64,000 nt of DNA, from positions 95,706,010 to 95,770,009 of the forward strand of contig CM042141.1 of NCBI GenBank assembly GCA_023376005.1. Direction: 5' to 3'. Source of the stretch: Doryteuthis pealeii. Taxonomy: Eukaryota; Mollusca; Cephalopoda; Myopsida; Loliginidae. A program made the translations under genes and the position numbers. This document shows, piece after piece, positions 52,021 through 63,416 of the stretch (the stretch's first letter is position 1; each line of letters opens with the position of its first letter). The notes under the pieces are model-generated. The model searched no databases and was not told where the DNA came from. It worked only from the letters and a program-made list of their open reading frames with translations.

Positions 52021-52599
52021 TTGTTGTACAAGTTGGTCAAACTGGCAAAGACAGTGCATGCAAGGTTGTTTTTGTTGGGTTTTTTTCTAAAAAAAAAATA
52101 CCAAGAACATGTCCTACACATTGATTTATTAAACTCTTTTCTTCTATATGTTCTGCCTTCATCTAAGTTTCCTTTTCTTGCCCACACATTTCTCCTCTCT
52201 GTTTAAACCCAACCCTATCCATCAAGGTCACAGGCCCCTAAGACTAATGGGTTGAAACCTGACTAACAACAGAGGAACAATCCTTGAACCACCTGGCACC
52301 ACATCATCAAATTGGCAGTTTATTCAAGACTTTACAAGTTTCCGTGCGATCTAGTAATACAACTCTTGAAAGAAACATTCTCATAATCTTTTTTTTTTAT
52401 CCCAAGCCAATCAGAGGATATTCCACTTTTCTTTATTTTTTCCTTTTCTTCTTTAAATGTGTCTATTTATTTTATAATACCTCAACTTTTACAGAATACT
52501 TCATATCCCAAGTTTTCTTTGCATCATTTTTATTTCATTGTTTTATATTCTTTTGTTAACATTTAGTTATGCTACTGCCCAATTCCTTCACACAAATTA
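52021..52599. other. Unclassified stretch
   Basis: No gene recognised. Confidence 0.4.
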
Positions 52600-52669
52600 G
52601 AAGACAGAATACTATATGTAGGGACAAGTGGCAAGACAGAGTCATGGGAACCCATGCTGTCAGCAAAAC

Positions 52670-52701
<32 letters not shown>

Positions 52702-52702
52702 C
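52600..52702 (+). mobile_element. LINE 3-prime terminus with (GAT)n tail
   Basis: GGCAAGACAGAGTCATGGGA, 'CCATGCTGTCAGCAAAACA' then (TGATGA)n at 52669-52702, as at other LINE ends here. Confidence 0.65.
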
Positions 52703-53064
52703 CTGAAGAGGCATTCTTTTTATTTTAGTCTAAGTACAATAGATAAATTTATTTTTGTGTTTACCAGTCAATATCTCAATGAAACTGGCTTCCTTTAATG
52801 GAATATTGTTTGTTATTATTTCATGATATTATATCAAAGAGAAATCATTTTTGACAAGTTATATTTTGAATTCCAGCTCAATCTAAATCCTTCTTTTGTT
52901 AGACTCGTCTGATCATGTGACACTCTAGGCTAATCAGACCCCCTCCCCTTACTGATGAACTCTGGGTTCAAGGCAATTGCCAATCAAACTCTATGCACTT
53001 ACATCCACTGAAATTTTCCACAGTGATTTACCATTATGTTTAAAATCTACACTACCTTACAAAA
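52703..53064. other. Unclassified stretch
   Basis: No feature recognised. Confidence 0.35.
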
Positions 53065-53690
53065 ATGATAGGTTATGTCTATCCATTCTATAACACTAGT
53101 TTTTAACTGGATTTTGTTAAATAAGCACAAAATTTTAAAACTCTTATATAAAAAACTATTCCCATAATTTCTAATTATTTAGGCTTATAAATGTAATTAC
53201 TTATTAATTATACCATGTTATAAAAATGATAGGCTATGCCTATCCATTATGTAACACTAGTTTTTAGCTGGATTTTGTTAAATAATCACATTCTTAAGCT
53301 TTTATATAAAAAAAACTATTCCCATGATTTTTTAAATATTTAGGCCTGTAAATGCAATTACCTATTTATTAGACCACCTTATTAAAATGATAGGCTATGT
53401 CTATTCATTATGTAACACTAGTTTTTAACTGGATTTTGTTAGTTAAGCACATTTTTAGACTCATATAAAAAAAATATTCCCATGATTTCTAAATATTTAG
53501 GCCTGTAAATGCATTTACTTATTAATTACACTATGTGATAAAAATGATAGGCTATGCCTATCTGTTATGTAACACTAGTTTTTAACTTTAGTTTGTTAAA
53601 TAAACACAAAATTTTCAAACTCTTATATAAAAGAAAAACTCTTCCTATGATTTCTAAATATTTAGGCCTGTAAATGCAATTATTTATTTT
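53065..53690. repeat. Tandem array, about 160-bp unit, 4 copies
   Basis: Units start (ATGATAGG) at 53065, 53226, 53397 and 53544. Unit: TATGTAACACTAGTTTTTAA, 'TGGATTTTGTTAAATAA', 'TATTTAGGCCTGTAAATGCA'. Diverged, so older than the 128-bp array. Confidence 0.88.
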
Positions 53691-53957
53691 CCGTCTTCTA
53701 AACGCTCTCTCTATGATAAATCCAAATGATATGAAAATTGGTATTTGGAACTATTTACTAGTTCAACCCAAAAGCCATTTATTTGATCTATCATAAAAGC
53801 TCTACCTATTTTCTTATCTCTTGGCAATAGAATGAAACTAATTATTTACCATACTTACTGCAATATCTACTCACTGATGCAATTTATTTTTATTATTGAA
53901 TTCTATTCAATAAAATTCCTACAGCTGTGCTAATTTATTGATATCATGAAAAAAAAA

Positions 53958-54020
53958 GACAATTCATTATATCATGGTTTATTCAATACACCACCTTCTT
54001 TGAATGTATGTGCACATGTG

Positions 54021-54057
<37 letters not shown>

Positions 54058-54113
54058 GCACATACATACAAAGAAGGTGGTGTATTGAATAAACCATGAT
54101 ATAATGAATTGTC
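53958..54113. repeat. Perfect inverted repeat with (TA)n loop
   Basis: GACAATTCATTATATCATGG ... ACCACCTTCTTTG and its exact inverse complement (54066-54113) enclose (TA)n at about 54024-54056. Arms about 60 bp. A second (TA)n follows. Confidence 0.85.
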
Positions 54114-54161
54114 TATGCATATATATATATATATATATATATATGATGACAATCTGTTAGG

Positions 54162-54450
54162 AAAATCGGACCATATGACCTTTAGGTACCCCTTTTGCGA
54201 TCTCGATTCGTGGGGACATTTTTTCAATTTACACCATGAAAATCCAGTTAATTGTTAACAGATGATTTTTAAGAGTTTTTTTTTTAAATTATAAAACTAA
54301 CCCCTAACCCTAACCCCTAACCCTAACCCCTAACCCTAACCTAACCCTAACCCCTAACAAACAACCAGATTTTGACGGTGTAAATGAGAAAAGTGTCCTA
54401 GTGGGTCGAGATCGCGGAGGGGTGCCTAAAGGTCATATGGTCCGGAAAAT
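54162..54450. mobile_element. TIR element enclosing telomere-like repeats
   Basis: Arms of about 85 bp: AATCGGACCATATGACCTTT ... 'TTTACACCATGAAAATC' and its diverged inverse (AGGTCATATGGTCCGG at the right end). Between them is (CCCTAA)-type sequence. No coding capacity. Confidence 0.7.
54297..54358. repeat. Interstitial telomere-like array
   Basis: Alternating CCCCTAA and CCCTAA units, about nine in all, i.e. mostly a 13-bp period. TTAGGG is the usual animal telomere repeat; the regular 7/6 alternation departs from it. Confidence 0.9.
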
Positions 54451-54559
54451 CAAACAATAACAATTATCTATTAAAAAGTACTCTATGCCTGGAAACTGAA
54501 ATCAAGCTGGTATAAAACATAAAATACTGATGTTAAAAAAAAAACACAAATAAAATCAA

Positions 54560-54676
54560 AAACTTTCCCAAAGGTATTAGCAATATGGGAAATACAAACA
54601 GCCTCATCCATGACTTGAACTCAGGTCGATGAGTCTATTTCCTACGACTCTAGCCTTTACACCACACACCTCCAAA
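54560..54676 (-). mobile_element. SINE-B 5-prime half
   Basis: Minus strand: GGAGGTGTGTGGTGTAAAGG, 'GACCTGAGTTCAAGTC', 'TTGTATTTCCCATATTGC'. Confidence 0.75.
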
Positions 54677-55683
54677 TATTGGTAAATATATACAGGAGAT
54701 GCTGGTAGGTACGTGTCCAGCGTTACTGACACACAAAATCTAAAAGGACACAGAAAAATTGTATCCATACATCCCAGTGTTTTATTTTCTTCCCCCACTA
54801 TTTCCAGCTAACTGTAAATACATTTCAAAATTTTCTTGGAAATGAATTACACTGTAAACGGTGAGACAGCTTTAGTTGTTCATAGATAAAAACTCTGCAA
54901 TTCATTGAGAAACTTTAGTTGGGCCCCATCAAATTTCAGGGACTCATTCAAATCAAATCCCTGCATCCCAGGACACTCTAAATTAAAAAGCTATCAGCAT
55001 CACTGTATATATAGGTAAGTTTTTATACAGATTCCTTTTTTTTTTAAGTTGAGATACCTTCCACATAGAGGAAATATTTTTTCAATGACCAACATTGACT
55101 TGAAAGATGGTTTCCATTCCTTTCTTTCATAAGAGACTAGCATAGTTAAAAATAGTAGACTTCTTAATTTCAATCCTTTTCTTTGATAATCCAGTCTAAT
55201 CTTTGATTGATCTTGTCCTGTGTGAGATTATTGATGAGACAATCTCCAGACATATATTAATCCATTGATCTGAAAAGATGATAACTGTGCCAAATCCCCA
55301 AATATCTGTTCACCATCTCAGCTGCCCAATTGTTATCTCTGTTTAATGTTGACTGGTCTCAGAAGTGGCTTTCTTTTGGCTGCTGGCCATATAACACTAT
55401 TCCACTACTGCTATACTAACCATTAGGCATAAAGTGATCCTAAACAAGTTGGCATGCCATTAAAATCAATGATTCAATCAATATTTTGCTAGATTACAGT
55501 TACATACATGTATACACATGTACAAATATAATGAGAATTTTATGTAAGATAATAAATATATATGTCAGCATGTATATGCTCTAGCATATTCAAACATTTA
55601 ATATATATTAATAATTTGTGTATATCTACATTTTCAATACCATATAGATCTGTGCGTAATTATGTAACGAGTGTCTATAAGTA
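54677..55683. other. Unclassified, long
   Basis: No gene or family recognised apart from a weak SINE tail at about 55430-55480. Confidence 0.4.
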
Positions 55684-55850
55684 AAAAAAAAGTAAACTTT
55701 GCAGAGTGGCCTATTGTCAGTATCACCTGAACAGTGAGTCAGTCTATCCCATTTTTGCTAGCACTCGACAAAAGATTGTTTTTACAAAGGTGGAGGGCCA
55801 CACCTATTGTCAGCACCCAGACGCTTTGCCACACAGATCAGATTACCTAA
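55684..55850 (-). mobile_element. SINE-A 3-prime half, diverged
   Basis: GTGGCCTATTGTCAGTATCA, 'GGAGGGCCACACCTATTGTC'. Head missing. Confidence 0.65.
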
Positions 55851-56299
55851 TTTTGGTACAAGAACAGAAGTATGAGACACCCAATGATAATTAAACTCAC
55901 TAACAAAAGTCAATTAGCAAAGTTTTTTAATCATTACACGATATTTAACTCTTAACATCCTGTTGATAATTTTCTAAGACGAGAGCCCTATTCCTATAAG
56001 GATTTATCAAAAAATGGCTAAAAATGGCCTTTTCATCTAAAGTTATCTGTTATTTCCCTTAAGTTAAAGACTTCTAAATATGTTTGATATTACATTTAAA
56101 CAAAGGCTATCATTTAGGGTGGATTATGAAAACAATTGTTACTTCCCGTTAGGTGGAATGAGGTGGTATAGGACATTAAGAGTTAATATAGTCGTACACT
56201 AAGCTTAGTTTAGCACAAGACCAGATGTATGAGTGTGGAAACTAAAATGAAATTAAAATAGAATAAAATAAAAAAAAATAAAATAAAAAAATAACAATA
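55851..56299. other. Unclassified
   Basis: 55855-55935 resembles one unit of the tRNA-like tandem array at 57115. An (AAAATA)n run lies at 56255-56295. Confidence 0.4.
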
Positions 56300-56620
56300 A
56301 TCTCCCATGAGCCCTCAGACAGGAACAACCCTCAGGGCATACACAGGAAAAAGGACCTCCTTCCTACCACCCAAAAAATCTCTCAGCCATTTGGACACTG
56401 GCCATAAGTGGGGTCTGACACTTTTACTGGACAAGAAGAAATTTCCTCTCCATGAGGTAGCTATGACCTACAAATAAAGTCTGAATTCTAAAACTACTTT
56501 TTGTCTTTGTCTCTTCCTTTTCTTTCTTTTAATTCCCATTCAGCTCGATGACCACAAGAAAGAAAAGCCAACAAATATAATAGGGTTAAAAATGAAAACC
56601 TGCAAAGAGTTAGATCCTCG
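56300..56620 (-). mobile_element. Block F, minus-strand copy
   Basis: CATGAGCCCTCAGACAGGAA, 'TCTCTCAGCCATTTGGAC', 'CTGGCCATAAGTGGGGTCTG', 'TTTTTGTCTTTGTCTCTTCC'. Confidence 0.55.
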
Positions 56621-56799
56621 CAGTATGCCCCAATGAAATCCCTACATTGCATTGAAGCGGCTTATGGGGGGGGGGGTCGCTCACGAAAAAAAGTGCACAG
56701 ACACTCTGGAAAGGAAAATTCATTTCTCCTAATTCAACATTAAATACAAAAAAAAATCAATGCTGTTACAATATAAATTTAATCATTATCATGAATATT

Positions 56800-56965
56800 A
56801 ATCAAATTCTTCAATATTTTTGCTTGAAAAGCAAAACCTGGTGATATTGAATGTGTATATATATATATATTTATTTGTCATTAATTGTTTCATTTTCGTA
56901 GTTTCCTTCGACATACATACATACATACACACCAACTGCTTTTTATATACGTATAAAGAGATGTT
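56800..56965 (-). mobile_element. Helitron-3 5-prime part
   Basis: Contains CACACCAACTGCTTTTTATA, 'AATTGTTTCATTTTCGTAG' and 'GAAAAGCAAAACCTGGTG', matching 11575-11707 and, inverted, 42181-42310. Confidence 0.5.
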
Positions 56966-57114
56966 ACATAGCTAAAAACTTTTAGATTTAATTTGACCTT
57001 GCATTTAAGAACTTCCAATGTAATTATATGAGAATTATATGCGAATTATATGCGTTTAGAAAAACAGAAATAACCAAAAACCCTAAACCAACATAAAAAT
57101 CTTAAAACTCCACA

Positions 57115-57480
57115 TATGATACCCACTGAGAATTGAACTCACAAACAAAGCTCAACTAGCCTGTTAATTATTATACCATGTTTAATATAGTCATTCACTA
57201 AGTTTAGCTTAATTTAGCACAAGCCCGGATAAATGTGACATCCACTTAAAATTGAACTCTCTAACAAAGCTCAACTAGCCTAACTCATTAATTATTATAA
57301 TATGTTTAATATAGTCATTTACTAAGCTTAGTTTAGTTTAGCAAAAGTGATCCCCAGTGGGAATTGAACTCTCTAATAAAAGTCATCTAGTCTAGCTCAG
57401 TAATCATTACATTTTGTTTAATGTAGACATTTACTAAACCTAGCTTAGTTTGGTTCAAGATCAGAAGTATGTTTATAAGA
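57115..57480 (-). repeat. tRNA-like unit in tandem, about 115 bp, 3 copies
   Basis: GAATTGAACTC (reverse of a B-box GAGTTCAATTC) recurs at 57132, 57251 and 57363, each followed by 'AACAAAGCTCAACTAGCC' and 'ATTATTATACCATGTTTAAT' and ending 'AGTTTAGCTTAATTTAGC'. A fourth, isolated unit lies at 55855. Confidence 0.7.
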
Positions 57481-58344
57481 TTGTCGGAAATATTATACCT
57501 ATCCTTAAAAAAACATTGAACATTTGTCACTAGTTACCAAACTATTTGTAGTGAATGGGTTATAAATAACAACAATGAAATCCAGAAGAAAAGTTAACAT
57601 AGGTTTATTACTCTTTTGAACATTATATATAAATAAGATAGAGTCCAACACGCAGTTCTTCAACAACAGTAATTAAAATCTCTGTAGCAAGACTAGCTAC
57701 TACTTGACTAATACCATCAAGTTTTCTGTATTATTTATGTGTTTCGTTGGATGAGACCAACTTTCTTGTTATACAATGTAGGGGAAATATCTTCCTTTAC
57801 ACCATTATTTACAGATCTATTCATACCATTTAATGAAAATGAATAAATCTCTCTGCCAAACTTTAAAATGTTATGATAACCACTGTTTAGCCAAGGATGA
57901 CTTTGGCTACCTTTTTATTTCCTACAATCAGAGAATCAGAAAATGTAAGAATTAATGTAAAAAAATTTTAAGAGAGAGAATAGCACGGAGATGAATATTT
58001 TCACAAGGAATATTGATTTTTGTGACATTCTTAGAAATCAAGGATAATGGGTTCTTGCTTCTTTTTTTTTTTTTTTGTTTTTGTTTTTTTCATCAAGATT
58101 ATAAATTCACAAATGAATAAGCAATAATTTTAAACTGTAAATAATATATCTTTTCTTATTATCAAGATACATGAATTATTTTGGGTTCTATTCTTAAATT
58201 GACAACATTTATTGTGAAGATACTTTAATTCTTATTAGCATGTGTAAAGCAAGACTATAGGTATATAAATGTCATATAACAAATATAAAAGTTATGTAAT
58301 TTCAATTTAGTCATTGCAAGTATTTAAGAAATGACAGCTTGTGC
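57481..58344. other. Unclassified stretch
   Basis: No gene recognised. Confidence 0.35.
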
Positions 58345-58600
<256 letters not shown>

Positions 58601-58604
58601 TTAA

Positions 58605-58948
58605 AAGAAAGGAAATGAATCCGACGGTATGAGTATAGATAAAAGGATATGAAAACAACACAAATTGCTGTTAAAGTGAAAACATTTTATAACATATTCA
58701 TAGCTAATATTGAACAATATTTCGATTTTATAAAAATCATCTTCAGAGCTTGTTTATACTCCGTACTATCATTTAAAAGTCATATGACTTTTGTCTCCGC
58801 TCTTGATAGTATGGAGTATAAACAAGCTCTGAAGATGATTTTTATAAAATCGAAATATTGTTCAATATCAGCTATGAATATGTTATAAAATGTTTTCACT
58901 TTAACAGCATATTGGGTTGTTTTCATATCCTTTTATCTATACTCATAT
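58605..58948. mobile_element. Group H inverted repeat with a hammerhead-like core in each arm
   Basis: TATGAGTATAGATAAAAGGA at 58629 is matched by TCCTTTTATCTATACTCATA at 58947. Arms of about 135 bp are nearly perfect down to 'GAGTATAAACAAGCTCTGAA'. Cores: minus 58746-58720 and plus 58829-58855 (CTGAAGA, T, GATTTT/AAAATC, GAAAT). Preceded by GGAAATGAATCCGACGG, flanked by (TA)n. Confidence 0.8.
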
Positions 58949-58969
58949 ATATATATATATATATATATA

Positions 58970-59166
58970 ATCAATTTTTTGCATATAAACTTTGTTCTTG
59001 TGAACGTTTTTTGGGGGGATATCAGGAAGCATGGGAAATGAACAAGCGAACAAAAACAAAAAACAGAACAAAAAAACAGTTCTCTTTATTTTTTCCAGTA
59101 TTTTGGGTGACCTTCACCCTTTATCAAGGTATTATATGACAGCTATTAATGTGTAAAGAAGTGAAA

Positions 59167-59225
<59 letters not shown>

Positions 59226-59260
59226 CTTCTTTAAACTTCTTTATACATATTTATACATAT
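58970..59260 (-). mobile_element. Group H-like element, degenerate, with (TA)n
   Basis: Minus strand near 59135-59099: TTGATAA, A, stem GGGTG/CACCC, AAAAT, a decayed form of the hammerhead-like pattern. (TA)n at 59170-59222 lies between inverted ACACTTCTTTA-like pieces. Confidence 0.4.
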
Positions 59261-59671
59261 ATATATATATATAATATTAAGTGTATTGAGCACTTTAGGT
59301 TATTCAACTTAAGCAACTCTTTAGTTATTTTTTTCTTTTGTCCATTATTGGTGGTGCCAGCTGATTATTTGAAGGTGGTGCATGTTTTAGTCTTTTCTTT
59401 TTTTTATGGATTTCTTCTTTTTTTTTTCTCCAGGCATAAATTTGTATTTTGTAATTGCAAATTATAGTGCCGGGAATTTTTTTTACTCCATGAGAGTTTA
59501 AAAATAAAAAAATAAAAATACATCTATATATATATATATATATATCATTATTATTATGATCTCTACATTCAATGGCTTTTTGTCACCACTCATTTTATAT
59601 CTAAAAAGTAAAATGAATGTTTTTGAAAAGTCAAAAGTAAGGCTATTCATATGAACAACATTTTACAAATC
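59261..59671. other. Unclassified stretch
   Basis: No feature recognised. Confidence 0.35.
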
Positions 59672-60010
59672 ATTTGATTTGGTTTGGTTGTTTTGTTTTA
59701 TGGCATATCAACCTTTCTGGGTAATTTAAAGCCAAATCAAATCATTTTGATAAACAAAGAACTCAGATTGCTTACAGTACCTGCTATTGCTTAAGTTGTC
59801 ACCCAATTAAGTATTGAACAGGCTCATTGCTGCTTAACTTTGGTGGTCTAGCGGGAACTGATGCTTTCAGCTTGACTTGATCATATCATTGGTGGGAATC
59901 ATTATTTAAGGAACAAGAAAAATGGATGATTATAAATTGGGGGGGTCTATTTTCTATTCTAATCTAGTTAGAAACTGATCCCCCATTATTTAGAAATTAT
60001 CTTTTATTCT
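59672..60010 (-). mobile_element. 5S rRNA-derived SINE, best 5S match
   Basis: Minus strand: head 'AATGGGGGATCAGTTTC', then 5S-like AAGCTGAAAGCATCAGTTCC (5S: GTTGAAAGCACCGGTTC), 'CCAAAGTTAAGCAGCAATGA', 'TACTTAATTGGGTGAC', 'GGTACTGTAAGCAATC', then the shared tail ending TTTTATGGCATATC in reverse. More of the 5S 5-prime half survives here than in other copies. Confidence 0.78.
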
Positions 60011-60039
60011 AAAATGTAAGCAATTGTGCAAAACATTAT

Positions 60040-60215
60040 TATTGGTTGGATGGGCATATCAACCCTTTTTAAGTCATTTAATGTCGAATCAAGTCATTTT
60101 GATGAATAGAAAACTTAGATTGCTTACAGTACTTAGTGTTGCTTAAGTGGTCACCCAATTAAGTATTGAGCAGGATTACCACTGCTTAACTTTAGTGATC
60201 TAGAAGTGTGATTTG
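60040..60215 (-). mobile_element. 5S rRNA-derived SINE, 3-prime part
   Basis: Minus strand: AAAGTTAAGCAGTGGTAATC, 'ACTTAATTGGGTGACCAC', tail with AAAAAGGGTTGATATGCCC. Confidence 0.72.
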
Positions 60216-61033
60216 ATTGGAATACAAGTAATTTCTAATGCTTTGTTACTGATTTGTTTTCACACAAAGGCAGTTTGGAAATAGTAAAATTTACCCAAAA
60301 TATCCAAATGTATTGGCATGTGGTCAGGTCTCAGGGTTCAACAAGTCAGAATAAAGATGGAAATCATGGGGAACGTGTAGGGGGTGGGGGTGGGAGTTAT
60401 AAACAGAAAAAAAGAAAATAAAGTAAAATTAATGTTTTTCTTCCTAAATAATGCATGTGCAATTTAAATGCACTAAATAATAACAATAGAGAAAACAAAT
60501 TTTGAAAAAAAGAATTGCCACAGAATAACTGATAAAAAAAATATTCATGCCATCAAAAGTGACTTTACAATGGTTCTTAAGAATTCTTTGATTTACTCAA
60601 AATAGAATATATATACTTAGAATCTAGAAAAGCATCTGAATTTTTTATGTAAGACTCATCTTTAATTTACGTGCCGTTATATCAGATTTTTGTTTTCAGA
60701 GAAAACAATAAAAACAAAAAATGATTCTTTAATCTTAGTCAAAACTTGTTTGTTACAATTTTTTTTTTATCGGCTCTTATCATTAGAAATGTTTTATTCT
60801 GAAACTAAATTTATAAATTTGGATTAGTAAACAATTTTGTTTATGTGTGTTTTAACTTTTTTGATTTTGGTGAAGAGATGTCAAGAAATATTCTCTGAAG
60901 TCAATCCCAAATTTTGGAACTAAATCAAAAAAGAAAGAACTTGCTTGAAACATGATAGATAATATTAGACGACCATTTCTATATGGATATAAAAAAAAAA
61001 ATAGGTAATAATATTAGACAAACATTTCTATGT
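60216..61033. other. Unclassified AT-rich stretch
   Basis: No gene or family recognised. Confidence 0.4.
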
Positions 61034-61325
61034 TGGAGGTGCATCATGTAATGGTTTGAGTCGTAGGAAATGGACTCGTCAACCCGAGTTCAAATCATGA
61101 ACAAAGCTGTTTGCACTTCACATAGTGCTAATACCCTTGGTAAAGGTATGCATCCAACTACTCACCCTCCAGCTATGGCAAAATAGCAGGGCATACTAGG
61201 CTCTTAACCATGGCTAGGTAACCAGTCTAGGAGAAGGAAAACTCTGAATTCAAACCTGTTAAACTCCACATAAGAAATTGATCTTGTGTCATATCCTGCT
61301 CATGTGGAAGGGTTGGTAAATATAT
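61034..61325 (+). mobile_element. SINE-B copy, full length
   Basis: GGAGGTGCATCATGTAATGG, B-box CGAGTTCAAATC, 'TTCACATAGTGCTAATACCC', 'GGTAACCAGTCTAGGAGAAG', 3-prime 'CATATCCTGCTCATGTGG', then TA-rich. Confidence 0.85.
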
Positions 61326-61550
61326 ATATATAAATATATATATTGTGTGTGTGTGTGTGTGTGTGTACATATGTATCTATGTATGTGTGTGTGCATGCAT
61401 ATATATATATATATATATATGTACATACATACATGTATGCACATATATATGCAAGTATATACATACAGCAGTCACTTACCTACGCATACATGTGCATACA
61501 TACACATATATATGTATATACATATGCACATACACACACTCACATGTATA
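61326..61550. repeat. Mixed (TA)n/(TG)n/(CATA)n microsatellite
   Basis: Low-complexity; open frames across it are not genes. Confidence 0.9.
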
Positions 61551-61555
61551 TGTAT

Positions 61556-61809
61556 GGGCAGGGTTTGCTCAGTCGGTAGACCATTCGGCTAGAAACCACA
61601 AGGTTCCTAGTTCGATACCCACCCTCGCCAACTCAGCGTATGAGTAGCACAAGGATCTGTGCGGTAAAGTAAGGAGCTGATGGTAGGTGTGGCGCTCCAC
61701 CTCAGACGCTAAAACAATCTCCTTGGTCTAGCACTAGTGAAAAGGGGATAGACTCCCTCGCTGCATGGCTGATACCGACATTAGGCCACCCCGACGACTT
61801 TACTTTACT

Positions 61810-61812
<3 letters not shown>
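61556..61812 (+). mobile_element. SINE-A copy, full length
   Basis: GGTTTGCTCAGTCGGTAGAC, hairpin GAAACCACAAGGTTCC, B box AGTTCGATACC; complete body and 3-prime end GGCCACCCCGACGACTTTAC, then (TA)n. Confidence 0.9.
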
Positions 61813-61835
<23 letters not shown>

Positions 61836-61842
<7 letters not shown>

Positions 61843-62439
61843 TAAAGATGGTAGAATTATGTACACATAATTTTATGTTCCAACATCTACCACATAGTAA
61901 CACTGTATTCAAAGATAAATTTATTTAGCAGTTGAAATGATTGCATCATGTGCTAACCTCATTCAAGCATCCATTCCTTTGATTTAGTGTCAATTGTGAT
62001 AATTTTCCAGGATAGATAACTCCCTACAATATTATTATTGATTTATCTATGCCCGTATCCTTATGCAATCTCATGCTATTACATGTTGACTACTTGTAAG
62101 AATTCAAAGAGGAAGAGAAAAAAACTCTTTTAAGGAAATGTAGAAATCTAAAATATTGGTCAGCAGCCGCAGTTCAGTTGAAAAGGGAAGAGAATAATTT
62201 ATGTGTCTAGAGAAAAATGATGCTTTACTATCAATTGAAATCAGCTAAAGAAATGTTCAGATGAATCAGAATGGTTAAAGAAATATTAATTCAATTAATA
62301 GGAAATCATGCAGAGTTAAGAAACAGCTTTGAGCACTTATTATGTTGAATTAAGAAAATTTGATATAATTATTTTTTTTTTTATTTTTTTTTATTTAAGA
62401 CTGAATTTATTTATTTCTGAAATCAATCTCTAATTTTTA
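61836..62439. other. Unclassified stretch
   Basis: No feature recognised. Confidence 0.35.
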
Positions 62440-62490
62440 TATCAGTTAATAGAGCAATTTACATACAGATATACATGTACAAGGGTCATT

Positions 62491-62526
<36 letters not shown>

Positions 62527-62894
62527 ATATATGGAAGTACGATAAGGAAAACAATCCGACAGTATGTGGAGAAATTTTTTAAAGCAAACAAACACATTGT
62601 TCATGACATCCTGTGTTTGTTTTCTTAAAAGATTTTCTCCATATATATATATATTGACATATTCATGACATCCGTGTTTGTCTACTTTTCTCCACATACT
62701 GTCGATTAAACTCTCACATTTATATATATATATAAATTTTCTTGAATTAGTCTCTGAAGATAAAGTTCTACTTTGAAATCGATAAGACAAAAATAACATC
62801 TTTTTGTTTTTATTTTTTATGTGCATTGTAATTGCTTTCAAATTATTAATATATTATAACATACTTAACAATGCTTCAAGCAAATTACCAATTA

Positions 62895-62939
<45 letters not shown>

Positions 62940-63010
62940 AGTCATCAGTTAATAGAGCAATTTACATGCAGATATACATGAACAAGGGTCATTCATACAT
63001 ACATGGTGAT
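62440..63010. repeat. Direct duplication around a group H-like hairpin
   Basis: 62440-62512 (ATCAGTTAATAGAGCAATTT, 'CAAGGGTCATTCATACATAC') is repeated at 62944-63004. Between them, 62530-62640 starts GATAAGGAAAACAATCCGAC and forms a hairpin (AACAAACACATTGTTCATG...GTGTTTGTT); (TA)n at 62898-62936. Confidence 0.6.
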
Positions 63011-63248
63011 TGCCGCTTCTTCACAGAATAAGGCCATTTCTACAAGTAGTTCAGTTGTGAGCAGTTGTGAGCACGCAGATGGCCCACGGATCCAGCTTGT
63101 TTTTATGTAGCCTGTCACACATATGAAACCCTCGACATACAGGCCCTGCCACACAGGTCAGACTTAAATGTAGGAAATGTTCCATGGCGTCGTCATGTGT
63201 CGCTTCAGGATCGAGGGCTTGAGTCACCTTACCTCAAACTTCTTACAG

Positions 63249-63250
<2 letters not shown>
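63011..63250. other. GC-richer patch, unclassified
   Basis: CAGATGGCCCACGGATCCAG and 'CCATGGCGTCGTCATGTGTC' differ in composition from the surroundings. Not recognised. Confidence 0.35.
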
Positions 63251-63282
<32 letters not shown>

Positions 63283-63284
63283 TA

Positions 63285-63405
63285 TGGAAATACGATAAGG
63301 AAATTAATCCGAAAGCATGTGGATAAAATTTTTAAAGAAAACAAACACATTGTTCATGACATCCTGTGTTTGTTTTCTTTAAAAATTTTCTCCATATATA
63401 TATAT
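63285..63405. mobile_element. Group H-like short hairpin element
   Basis: GGAAATACGATAAGGAAATT then AATCCGAAAG; arms AAAGAAAACAAACACA / TGTGTTTGTTTTCTTT around GTTCATGACATCC. Second copy of the structure at 62530-62640. Confidence 0.6.
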
Positions 63406-63416
63406 ATATATTAATA

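Noticed and set aside
51684..52124. 146-residue open frame with repeated HFQCIF units
   Set aside because: Produced by the 30-bp minisatellite; no conserved domain and no start context.
54297..54358. True chromosome end
   Set aside because: Only about 60 bp, flanked on both sides by ordinary sequence and enclosed by inverted arms.
61556..61632. Functional tRNA gene
   Set aside because: tRNA-like A and B boxes are present but the sequence continues into the SINE-A body shared by seven loci, and no tRNA 3-prime acceptor end is formed.
62446..62841. 131-residue minus-strand open frame
   Set aside because: Spans microsatellite, hairpin element and (TA)n sequence; composition is that of the repeats.
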